This document shows positions 23,203 through 33,413 of a stretch of DNA of 64,000 nucleotides, piece after piece. This DNA is from Scleromitrula shiraiana (taxonomy: Eukaryota; Ascomycota; Leotiomycetes; Helotiales; Sclerotiniaceae). Positions within the stretch are counted from its first letter, which is position 1. Each line of letters starts with the position of its first letter. The notes beneath the pieces were generated by a model. That model did no database searches, was not told where the DNA came from, and was given only the letters and a program-made list of their open reading frames with translations. A program made the position numbers and the translations under genes. The stretch lies in NCBI GenBank assembly GCA_028455995.1, contig JABELC010000015.1, positions 186,001-250,000 of the forward strand, written 5' to 3'.

Positions 23203-24557
23203 ATGATCTTAAGAAATATTGCCATACGGCATGGTAAGTTTCTATGGTCTATCTATAACGTAGCAAACTAATTGATACATAATCAAGGCCGAAAAGCACT
23301 TACTGCACCCCTCCGACTCAATCACCTCCGTACCCTCGCAACAGAGACCACCACAATCAACAACCCCATAGACCACCCCTCATCCACACCACCCTCCTCA
23401 TCCACACCACCCTCCTCATCTCTCCCCCTCAACCTCACCAAAAACTTTGCCCGCCCCACCCACAAAGGGCCCAAATCCCACGACCCCGTCGCCATCACCC
23501 ACCGCACCTTTCAAAACATAAAAAACACCACCCACTTCCTCGGCTCCCTCATCGCCCCGCACTACGAGCCCCAACATTTGATCTCCAGCCCCCCCGCGCC
23601 CAAAGACATAACGCTCGAGCTTCTGCTCGCCTCGCAGACGCATCTGGGCCACGCGACTAGTCTTTGGAATCCGGCGAATCAGAGATACATTTATGGGATT
23701 CGGCAGGGCATTCATATTATTAGTTTGGAGGAGACGGCGGCGCATTTGAGACGCGCGGCGAAGGTTGTGGAGGGCGTGGCGTATCATGGGGGTTTGATTC
23801 TTTTTGCGGGTACGAGACCGGGACAGGATTTATCGGTTGTTAAGGCCGCGCGGCTGGCAAAAGGGTGTCATCTTTTTAGTCGGTGGACACCGGGATCTAT
23901 CACAAACGGGAAGCAAATTCTCTGGAAATGCAAGATTAAAGCCGTGAATGAGCATGATGAGTATGTGAAGGGGTATGAGGAGAAACTTGTGGATTGGAAG
24001 GCGCTGAAGCCGGATTTGGTGGTTTGTCTTAATCCGTTGGAGAATTATATTTTGCTTCATGAATGTGGGTTGAATAATATTCCGACGGTGGGAGTTGTGG
24101 ATACGGATGCGGATCCTACTTGGGTTACTTATCCTATTCCGGCGAATGATGATAGGTATGATATTTTTACTTCTTCGCTCGCCTTTCCATCTTCCCCCCT
24201 TTCCATCTTCCCCCATCTCACTTCCCCCTCCCCCTTCCTCACCATCACCACCACCCCAGCTCCATCCATATACAACATACCACCATACTAACCACCCCCA
24301 CCCCCACCAGTATCCGCTGCACAAACCTAATAGCGGGAGTGCTCGGGCGCGCCGGCCAATCCGGCCACGCCAAACGTCTCGAAGCCGCCAAAACAGGGAA
24401 AGTGACCTGGTTGCCTCCGCAAGACCTAGGAGAACCGGTTACGGAGGAGAGCATGAGGAGGGAGGCCGCGAACAGGAGGGAGAAGAACAAGGGAAAGGGG
24501 AAGGCGAGGGATGAGGAGACGGAGGAGGAGGAGGATTTGTTGGATTTGGGGTTGTAG
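23203..24557 (+). CDS. MRP4: Mitochondrial small-subunit ribosomal protein uS2m
   Basis: Exons 23203-23233, 23288-24155 and 24311-24557 give 381 residues. The tiny first exon encodes MILRNIAIRHG, the start of a basic mitochondrial presequence. The uS2 signatures are clear: ELLLASQTHLGHATSLWNPANQRYIYG, GIHIISLEETAAHLRRA, GGLILFAGTRPGQ, RWTPGSITN and PDLVVCLNPLENYILLHEC, then NIPTVGVVDTDADP. The third exon adds CTNLIAGVLGRAGQSGHAKRL and a fungal-specific Lys/Glu-rich tail ending EEEEDLLDLGL. The protein belongs to the mitoribosomal small subunit. The symbol follows the budding-yeast orthologue Mrp4. The coding sequence changes from GC-rich (23400-23640) to T/G-ending codons further on, which looks compositional and not like a transfer. 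Confidence 0.92.
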
Positions 24558-24701
24558 ATTTCGTTTGGGGGGGTGTATATTATGATTTAGGAAGAATGGA
24601 AATGGAAAAGTAAAAAGTAAAAATGGGAAGTGGAAAATGGAAAATGAAATTGATATGCATGGTATAGTAGAAGTGTACGTAGATCATGTCATGTATCTAC
24701 C

Positions 24702-24733
<32 letters not shown>

Positions 24734-26325
24734 TGGAAATTACATATATCCATCCATCTGCGTAATCTCCTCTACACTATATGGCATATCTCATGATGAT
24801 CCATCCATCCATCGATGAAAAAAGAAAAAGGAATTCCTTATCTAGTGAGGCTCTTTCTTCTCTTCTCTTATATCTTCTTCTCTTATATCTTCTCTTACAC
24901 CCTATTTTATTTTACTTTCATACCCCTCGACTCCTACATCTATCTATCTATCCAGTTGACAATCACCATGATACTATATATCCCTATCCCTATCCCTATC
25001 CCTATCCCTACATCTTCGTACCCCTCTACCCCTTTCAAGTTACTTCTCCACTTCACATTCTATTCACTCTACAATCACGGCACTTACTCTCTCTACTTAT
25101 TTCTTTCGCATCTCCGAGTCTTGAGTTAATCTTAGACGCAATCTTGGTCTTGGTGATGATTCTTAGGACTAAACGCGAGTAGAGATGGAGTGGGTCCAAT
25201 TGGAGATTGCGAGATAGATTTCGAGATGGGCGGATTGGGCGGGGAATGAGGAGGGCGGAGGTATAGGATGGACAAAATAGAGCGAGGTAGGAAAGAAAGG
25301 AGAAAGGTGGTCGTGAGAACGGAATGGGAGATTTGTATATGGAGGGAGATTAGTTCGAATATTGCGATGACGATTTTATGTGTGTTTGGAAGATAGATCG
25401 TTAGATGGTGTGGACAAAAGGAAGATAGATGTTAGATCTAAGTTGGAAGTGGTTCCTTTTGAATTTAAAGGGGAATCGGTGTTTTCGATGCTAGCTGTCT
25501 GATCTCTCAACACACCGTGGTCTTGGAGGTTATTGTGGGGTTTGAGCGGAATACACGAGGTGTTTGGCTCGTTCTTCATGTGTCTTGTTGATATAGTGTA
25601 CCTCGGGGCTTTCCATTCATGGCGGGTTTTTGTATGAAGTGAAGGATGATAAGTTTCATATTAGAGGGGAAGTTTTGTTCTAGGTTTTTCGTTTTGTCTG
25701 AGAGTCTGGTTGCTATGTTTCCTGGATTCGAATCTTGGATGGCAAGGGAGGAGTAGGCTTTCTCTGATTTGAAGTTCTATGTGTGTGAAAGGAAAAACAT
25801 TGAAAGATTCTTGTTTTGAATCATATAAGGTTGGTGTATGATGTGAGAAGGTCTATGAATATGGAGGAAAGAAGGCTACAATAATTTGAAATTTTTAGGA
25901 TTCTTGTCGAGGAAGAAATGGGTGGTTTGAGAAGTTTTATAGATGGGGAAGTTATTTAATACTCAATGCACATCAAACAAGAAAAATGCGGAGAATCATT
26001 TCATAATCAAGTTTCATTATTTGTGCTATCTGATGTGAGTCTCAGTAAAATCCTCCATTAAAATCTATAAGTGAGAATATCCTCATATCATATTCGTTCA
26101 TACATGATTTACCATCCATTCATAATCTATTGTGGTATCGTGAGCATGATAACCAGAGACTTGCAGCTTTAGCAGTGTTAATGCTGTCTTTGATCAAAAC
26201 CACCATATGTAACTCCCCAAATGAAAGCATTCTTAATATCATAACCGTCAATTCACAACGCACCATGATATCCCGAAAATCACCATGACTTAAAGCCTTC
26301 CCAATAAAGTACCCTCCTCCCCAAA
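24558..26325. other. Intergenic region, microsatellite-rich
   Basis: It holds a (GTAT)n run (about 24702-24735), CCAT repeats, CTTATAT repeats (24865-24900) and a TATCCC hexamer array (24979-25010), then 1.1 kb without a convincing gene. The hexamer array is not the usual telomeric CCCTAA. Confidence 0.45.
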
Positions 26326-26751
26326 TCAAAAGTCGTTCAAGACGTTTCGCTTCCTCAATTTGGCCTTTATTTCGCTAACAGGTATAAAGGTACTTGCTTT
26401 ACCCAAACGACTGATAACCACCTCGCGAAATCTAATGTTCTCATCATCGTCTCGAGCTCGCTTTCTGTCTTTCTTGATGACATCCAATTCAGCTACACTT
26501 TGTACTGGGAAGTCTCCTTTGATTCCAGAGGGCTCTTCGTATACCTTGAAGAAGGGATATCCGAACTCAGAATAGGTGGCTACTGAAATTGGGGTTCGTG
26601 GTGGCTTCTCACCAACTAGCTCTTCGAAGACGCTGGCGTTGAGTAGTTGTAAATTGAACATAATCGAATTGTCCTTGTCCTAGTTATTGGCTGCAATGGT
26701 GTTTTTAACGACTATTTGCTTAATAAAGCCAGCAGCAGCAATGGCCATCTC
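26326..26751 (-). pseudogene. C-terminal remnant of an embedded-ubiquitin family protein
   Basis: The minus-strand frame below 26661 (MFNLQLLNASVFEEL, TPISVATYSEFGYPFFKVYEEPSGIKGDFPVQSV) matches the C-terminal domain of the two genes at 27494 and 29747. The match extends upstream in the same frame (AIAAAGFIKQIVVKNTI, to about 26751), across an in-frame TAG at 26680-26682. That TAG stands where the intact paralogue has the Trp of MWDSCNSATF, so a TGG to TAG change is the simplest history. No N-terminal or ubiquitin-like part is recognisable further upstream. The fragment lies on the opposite strand to its two paralogues. A short open protein of 111 residues from 26661 could still be made, but I consider it a relic. 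Confidence 0.65.
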
Positions 26752-27493
26752 GGATGTTTTAGCATTGGCTTCATTTTAGCACAATCATAGGAATGCTTCT
26801 CGTTGTTTATCTGTTGTGATTTTAATATCAGAATTTCTTATTTTTTTCATTTTTGATGGATGAAGTAGTCAAAAGAAGAGGGGAACAAAACGGAGTGTTT
26901 CAAAAGATAAGATGAGCTTGGCGCGCAACGATCTACTGCAACCTAGTTATGTAGCATTTACTTCCAACTGTTTGATATCGAACCAAATGAAGAAAGAGAA
27001 AGTGTCTTGATAGGGCAGAAAAAAATGGATTCTGAGCTCTTTGTTGAATCATGTAATGATAAAAAGAAAATTGAAACGGTTCAAGAATCAAGGGCAACCT
27101 TGGAAGTTAGAAATATTGGACGGAGACAGCACAGCAGGTATTTAAATTGAATCCGTGATATATTAGACGAGCACATGTAAAATCAGTAGATAGACAATTA
27201 TTTCGACCTAAAGGAATCTAAAAATTTGGCCATATCATCTTCTGTCTGTCATCAATCGTGATGATTCCAGATCTGTATCTATTTCCTTCTTTCACATTGC
27301 TTCGAGTTTCGAGTTACAGAATGCTTCGACTAGAAGATACGTTGAAAGGTATTCGTCACCGTCATGTTTCGAAACTTTTAGACAGTTTTTCTTTATACTT
27401 AAAGTCCGCATATTCCTCAAATATTTTCAAAATGTCAAGTCACCACGAAATCTCACCATCATAATATCGGATAAAATCTATCCCTTCGAAAAA
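26752..27493. other. Spacer between remnant and gene A of the family
   Basis: AT-rich, with no extension of the family visible in any frame. It must contain the promoter of the gene starting at 27494. Confidence 0.4.
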
Positions 27494-28875
27494 ATGACTA
27501 CCGAAGTTGAATTAAGCGACCCATCACCAAATGCATCTGGCGGCTACCAGTATGTAAAAATCAAAGATAGGGATGGTAACCAATTGAGAATTTCGTTTCA
27601 ACGAACTATACGAGTCCCTGACAATCATAATTCATATGATCTCCCACCCAATCTCGGAAGTTTCCCTATCCATTCCATCGACAAGTATGCGGAAAGATTA
27701 CCTGCTGAGCTTGTCAGGAAAGGAGGAGTGTTTATCCCGATCTATCGTAAGCTATTCTCATGTTTCGATTCAATCGTCTGTCCTTGCATACTAATTATGA
27801 TAGAACGGGAAGCACTTTGAATAAAATTTAAATCCCTAGATTCATCACAACCATTCGCAGTCAGAGTTTATGTTGGTGGTGTCAACGCTATTTCCGGACA
27901 AGAACAAGCTACCTCTTCGTCTGCTTCTAAATCAACCCGGAAGCAAAAACAGGACTATGTTGTCGTTCCTGGGCAGCGATGGTTTGATGGTATAGCTAAC
28001 CCTAATGGCAAAGTCATGCAATTTGTAGCAGTGCCGACTGGATCGGGGTATTCTGTGGAAGCTCAAATCAGAGGAGCAGACAAAATTGCTGGAATACAGT
28101 TTGAAATTATTCCTTCCAAGCCGATATATTGCGTGTGCAAGCACCAGATCTATGTTAAAACTCTTAAGGGCACAACAATTACGATAGAGGCTGCTCCCTT
28201 TATGACTATTTCTGAGCTTATGTTTCGTGTCGAAGAGGAGGAAGGAGTACCCTACTCTGAACAGAGACTTGTTTTCTCTGGTAAACAATTGGAAGGTGGT
28301 CGTAAGTGTTAGCAGGTCTTGTTTTGCTAACAGATTAGAGAAATTTCCATGCTAACTGGACTTCTACTCTCTAGGCACGTTGGAAGAATATAATATTCAG
28401 CGAGTGAGTTTTGTTACTATATATCGGAAGTATATACTCACAATTGATTTAGGAAAGTACCATCCACCTGATAGCAAGACTTCTAGGAGGGGGAGAAGGA
28501 ACCGAGCAAGTTGGGCCGTTGAAATTTGAGGAACAAGCCATAGCACCTGGAGGCCTTATTTGTCAGACCATCCACTTAGATAAGAATCCGCAATCCAAAT
28601 ACGACCCTCAGAATATGTTCATGTTCAATGTGCAGCTTCTGGGACCCAAAACTTTCCGCCAAGTAACAGGAAACTCCGCTCCTTCAACACCGATTACACC
28701 CATTTTGTATGCTCAACATGGATATCCATTTTTTAAGATGTACGAGGAACCCATCGCAATTACAGGAACAATGCACGATTTACTCACTGCTGCGGATATG
28801 GATTGGAGGTTTAATTTCAATGAGAATTCGCATCTTGATGAAGAGGAGTTGAGTTTTAGGGTGGCAAAGTTGTAG
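27494..28875 (+). CDS. Embedded-ubiquitin family protein A, with in-frame stop unless alternatively spliced
   Basis: Exons are 27494-27746, then 27804 or 27840 to 28301, 28375-28403 and 28453-28875. With the acceptor that matches the paralogue (27803) the reading is QREAL then TGA at 27818-27820, giving an 89-residue product. A second acceptor, CCCTAG ending at 27839, removes exactly 12 codons including the stop, stays in frame and gives 388 residues. The N-terminal domain (FQRTIRVPDNHNSYDLPPNLG, then FAVRVYVGGVNAISGQ, VMQFVAVPTGSGYSVEAQ) is family-specific. A ubiquitin-like domain occupies about 187-262 (QIYVKTLKG, EEEEGVPYSEQRLVFSGKQLEGG, NIQRESTIHLIARLLGGG). The C-terminal domain follows (APGGLICQTIHLDKN, FNVQLLGPKTFRQVTG, YPFFKMYEEP). 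This layout occurs in other filamentous fungi; its function is unknown. It may be a pseudogene or a gene kept by splicing. Confidence 0.7.
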
Positions 28876-29746
28876 AAACCGGGAGTGAGTAATGCTCCGA
28901 GTCTAAAGAGGATGTGGATGTTCTCTAAATTGGTTTGCCAGAATTATTAATAAAGTTTCGGCTTTTGATTACGTGGTCAGACTAAGGGGACTTACTTAAT
29001 TCTCGGGGTCATCTGCACGTCATGTACGGAGAAATGAACAGATCATACGCTAAAATCCGGGTTATGCCTACACTAGAACTACAGACGGAAAATGAGTGAA
29101 TCAAAACGCCACCAAGCCAAGAACCCGTTATAGTACACAATCATTCGGACGACAGGAATATCAAACTTCAATCCATTTCTGTAGTACTTCACAATTTCCC
29201 ACCAAAATTAAATAAATCAAATTTTCAAAAACACTCACTATTCCCAAATCTGATACTTCCAAATCTGATACTTCCAAATCTGATACTCTACTATTATGAA
29301 CCAAGTAATGAAACCCAACTACTCGCTACATGATTAACCTGTAGCATTTGAAAATGGCAATCCACAAGATTCATAAACACTAAGATGCTCAAAAAGATTA
29401 TTGTTCTATAGTTGTCGACCATTGGTATGGCATTGGTATGGGGAAAGTGGTAGCTGATAGAAATATTTATCGATTGCTCTATGTAAGGCGCTTGTTTGAT
29501 CAGGATATTGTTGGACCATCAAGCTATTGATCTATCGATCGAGACCATCTAAGGCCATCCATCTAAAACGATCTAAGACGATCTAGTGATGCTCATTACT
29601 AGTGTATCAAGCTCCAAGGACTTTACTACTTGGCTCAGTCCATCCCTGCTTCTATCGATAATTGTTTAAGTCGACTTCACTTTCCACTTTCTAATTTTCT
29701 CTTGATTTAATATCTCAATATCCACAACAAAACTCAACAATCACAA
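28876..29746. promoter_or_regulatory. Spacer and promoter of family protein B
   Basis: No gene is visible. It contains a 15-base direct repeat, three copies of CCAAATCTGATACTT at 29244-29287, and a cluster of ATCTAA/GATCTAG motifs at about 29547-29586, both upstream of the start at 29747. Confidence 0.45.
29244..29287. repeat. 15-base direct repeat, three copies
   Basis: The unit CCAAATCTGATACTT is present three times head to tail, the last copy slightly shortened. It lies about 460 bases upstream of gene B. A role as a repeated factor-binding site is possible but not shown. Confidence 0.7.
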
Positions 29747-31532
29747 ATGAGAAAAATGTATACCTCTAACAGCAAAGGAAAGATGAAACAATTGGTGAAC
29801 GAAGAAGCAACAAAGGCGCCTTGCGGAGCTTCCACTTCAATTGACGAAACGCTCATGCGGGAACAACGAACAAAAGCTAAGTCGATGGAATGCAACGAAG
29901 AAAGCAAACCATGCAGACCGTCGCTATACATGTCGTTTTCACCCGAGGAAGCAATAAAATATTTGGAGAACCACAGACATCTGACACTCCCTCGTGCCAG
30001 AGATCATGGAATTCCACCTTTTGCGAGCGGCAGCCGTTTAGGCTCGTCAAACTCCTTGTCACAATCGGCAGAATACATCATACCATCTCCTCCAAAGAGT
30101 CCTACAATCGCAATTAGTAGTTCCATCGAGAATGGTGTTTCTATTCCTAATAAAATCACTGTTACGTGTGCAGATGGCGGAACCCTAGTGGTTACATTTG
30201 TACGTACGATCCGTCTTCCGGATGGGAATAAAGTATATGGCCTTCCACCTGCTCTTGGCACATTTCCTATCTATAATGTGAAAGACCATCAGGATAAACT
30301 TTCGGACTCTGTCATTCAAAAGGGCGGTCTTTTTATGCCAATTGCTCGTAAGTTTCCATTATTGACACTTAACTTTTTCAATTCGGATAATCTAATGAAT
30401 GCCGTTTTTTCTAGAACGAGAGGCAATGTTTGTGTCATTTAAATCATCAGCTCCATTCGCTGTCAAGATTTATGTCGGAGGAGTCAACTTCATCTCGGGC
30501 GAATCGAAGAACCCTAATGTGCAAGGTCGAGTCAAAGATAATCAAGGCAAAGCAGCAAAGCCATGCCAAGATTATATTGAAACCACCTCACAAAGTCGGG
30601 TAGATGGCATTGTTTCTCACACAGATTGTGTCCAACAATTTGTAGCTGCTCCCACTGGAGGTGGTTATTCGATTGAAGCCCAGCTCACCAATGAGGAGTC
30701 AATAGCTGGGTTGCAATTTGAAATCATACCTTGTCACCCAAAATGGGTTCGTCCTTTGGCACCTTTAAATTTGCCTAAGCCTACCATGCAAATTTTCGTG
30801 AAGATGTTGGGAGATTACACCATTACTTTGATGATTGGGGATGATTATTCGATAAATGATATCATGTTGTTGCTCCGAGAAAAATCGGCCATTCCAATCC
30901 AACACATGCGATTGATTTATCAAGGCAAAGAACTACAACCATGTATGTATCCATCCATAACCTAATCTTTCTCAACTCTTTCAAAAATTTAGTAGCAACT
31001 AACAATATGAATAGACCAACTAGCTCTCGCTTCAAACATCATAGGCGGCTCCACTATCCATCTTGTACTTCGGTTAAAAGGTGGCCGTGTAACACCCGCA
31101 GTCCAAGCATCCAACATGCAAGGAATGTCTCTCGCAGCCGGTGGATCAATCCGCCAAATAATCTACGACGATCAGTACCCTGCTCGAATGTGGGATTCAT
31201 GCAACTCCGCAACCTTCAGCATCCAATTGATCGATGCCGAACTCTGGGCTCATCATGTTCGCATTCATAATGGCTTGCAAGTAACTCGTCAAATTGCTGC
31301 GAGGGAATATGCTCAACAGGATAAAGCTCTGTTCAGAGTTTATCAGATGCCAAGTGGTATCTCGGGTTCCTTTCCCGTGGAGACTATCAGTAATATAGAT
31401 GCGAAACTTGGTTTGAAGGAATTTTTGGACAATCGTTATGATTTGAGTTTGAATTTCAAAGAATTGGGTATTGGAAGTTTGGAGGCGGAGAAAGAATTGG
31501 AGGACACACAGGTGGAGGAAGAAGCAATGTAG
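29747..31532 (+). CDS. Embedded-ubiquitin family protein B, intact paralogue
   Basis: Exons 29747-30347, 30415-30942 and 31015-31532 give 548 residues without a stop. The first 138 residues are an extra polar region not found in paralogue A. The family N-terminal domain follows (TFVRTIRLPDGNKVYGLPPALG, QREAMFVSFKSSAPFAVKIYVGG). The ubiquitin-like domain spans about 325-401, from MQIFVKMLGDYTITL through IPIQHMRLIYQGKEL to STIHLVLRLKGG. Leu8, Ile44, Lys48, Val70 and the LRLxGG tail of ubiquitin have counterparts; the position of Lys63 does not. The C-terminal domain follows directly (AAGGSIRQIIYDDQ, MWDSCNSATFSIQLIDAELW, FRVYQMPSGISGSFPVETI). It is unclear whether deubiquitinases could cut after the Gly-Gly. 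There is no signal peptide or membrane segment, so a cytosolic or nuclear role is likely. Confidence 0.82.
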
Positions 31533-32096
31533 TGATCAATTGCAGAGGCTGTTGTGGGATCCGAGTTAGATCTTGGTTCCCACTCACTCGATGACAATTT
31601 GGATTTCTTCCCCGGAACAGTAGAGAGAATGGTAAATGGCAGTAACATGGAAGGTATCTTTTGATAGATCTAGACATCTTGGGCTAAAGTTTGTATGTAA
31701 ATTGTATTAGGAAAATTTATTGATATATTAAAAATTGGTTTTTATACATTGCTGAAGTTTGCGAGATTACAACATGCACTTTCAAGTTTTTACATTATAT
31801 GAAATTTTAAATATGATTCAGAGATAGAGCTATCAGGTAAGTTTCTAATCCAGAGTCCGAGTCTGTTCTTTAAAAAAAGCCTGCCAGTGTTCTCATCTAT
31901 CTTCGGGCTGTAAGTTAGCACTGGCAAGTTTGAGTTGAGATGAGATGCCAGAGAAGATTCAGATCGCATCATGAGGTTATGTCACGGTAAAAAAAAAATA
32001 AAAAAAAATGAAAGATAGCCGAAAAGCAGTATTGGAGAACCTCATCAGCTATTTTCACTAACTGCGTTTACATCTGGCAGATACATATTGACGGTG

Positions 32097-32132
32097 CACG
32101 TGGTTAGCACGTGTCGAAGGCGCTGGCACGTG
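32097..32132. promoter_or_regulatory. Cluster of three CACGTG E-boxes
   Basis: Perfect CACGTG palindromes lie at 32097-32102, 32108-32113 and 32127-32132, all preceded by G. CACGTG is the core site of bHLH factors such as Cbf1 and Pho4 and of fungal SREBP-like proteins. The nearest genes are family protein B (ends 600 bases away) and the decayed gene at 33414, so no obvious target remains. Confidence 0.5.
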
Positions 32133-32193
32133 TGTATTATATTATTATATAATTAACATGGCCTTATGACCATGACCCACTCTTTTACTTACT

Positions 32194-32651
32194 AGGCCAC
32201 GTTCGGATCACTTTTTTTTTATTTCAAGTTAGAGCTATAAACTTGAATGTTATTTAACTTGATAGACGTTTATTGAATGCGATTTTTATTTTAAATAATA
32301 ATGTTATTGAAATAAATAACTTGAATTTATTAAATATGATAATTGTCTATATAGAAATTACATTTATAAATTTATCACTTGCAACAAGTTGAATATTAAA
32401 AATTCAAGTTTGTATACTAGTAACAGTAGCCTCGCTACTAGTATTTTTTTACAATACTAGTAGTTTTAACTAGTTTTTGATAAAATAATGTATTTCAACA
32501 TCTTGTAACTTGAAAGCAACTACAGCCTTTTAAAAAAAACTACTACTAATAGTACTTACTACTAGTAGTACTTTAGCCAAAATATTTTACTCTAACTTGA
32601 AACTCCGAGTCATTCTAGTAACAAATTCAAAAAATGATCTAAACATGGCCT
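32194..32651. mobile_element. MITE-like element with imperfect terminal inverted repeats
   Basis: The left end AGGCCACGTTCGGATCAC, followed by a T run, matches the reverse complement of the right end (AGGCCATGTTTAGATCAT, then a T run). The mismatches are mostly C/T or G/A. Just inside, TTTCAAGTTAGAG occurs at both ends in inverted orientation (about 32222 and about 32595). The 458-base interior is very AT-rich, contains repeated ACTTGAA and TACTAGTA motifs and has no coding frame. This fits a non-autonomous DNA transposon. I cannot identify a clear target-site duplication, so the superfamily is open. Confidence 0.6.
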
Positions 32652-33413
32652 TAGAATATATAATCCTTTTTCTTCATACTACTCGAGTCGTGCAAAAAAA
32701 AAGAATGATCATCAATGAATATATGTTTTTACTAATTGTTATTAATAACTTACCTACTAGTAAATGGCCCCAACACCGGCATACACCACTTCCAATGCAA
32801 TAACGTTACATCGCCTATGTCGTACTTCTGAAATCACATCTAGGAGATGTATTCATGTACTAGTAAGTGTATTTCGTGTTGCTAATACTGTACTATATCT
32901 AGGCGTGTGGCAAAGCAATCAAATTCGCGCTTGCGTATCTGACAACTTCCTATCAATTGATCCCTTCTAGTCGTTAGTTTCTGTTCAATAGTTGATTGTT
33001 TCATAATCAATTCATTGCCAACGCCCAACTCCTTACTGCTAGTATGGCGCTTAGGTAGCGTATCTATTTTTTCAATGAATTGGGTTTGACATTCACTTAA
33101 ACACGGACCGCCAGGTTTCTGGATCGACCGAGTATGCCTGGTTAGGCGCGACGAGTCCATGGTTGGAAATAGTGTGAGAGGTGTTTACGAATCACTGTCA
33201 AATAATCTGTCCCACCAACTGTCGATAGTATTGCCTAAGTACTGGTATACTATTTTTTCTCTCCTTTTATTTTGAAGGCTTTCTACATTTTCTTTCTCAA
33301 GGTACCTCTTTTGGGATAACCCAAGAAGTCAGAACTTTATTTCATTTCATTCTAGTTCTACGCAGTTGAGCAAAAGCATCCTTCAAGTGCCAACCCATTC
33401 ATGCGAATCCACC

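Larger units (their letters stand above)
31533..33413. other. AT-rich spacer with E-boxes and MITE-like element
   Basis: No gene is visible. It holds three CACGTG sites at 32097-32132, an inverted-repeat element at about 32194-32651, and many ACTAGTA/TACTAGT motifs between 32410 and 32780. Confidence 0.5.

Noticed and set aside
23830..24324. Long minus-strand frame opposite the uS2m gene
   Set aside because: It lies opposite a clear ribosomal protein gene and is Arg/Ile-rich, as expected for a shadow frame.
24979..25010. TATCCC hexamer array that resembles telomere repeats
   Set aside because: The unit is not CCCTAA, the array is short, and conserved genes lie on both sides, so it is an ordinary microsatellite.
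32882..33160. 92-codon minus-strand frame next to the MITE-like element
   Set aside because: No domain, no splice support and composition like the surrounding spacer; not a transposase.
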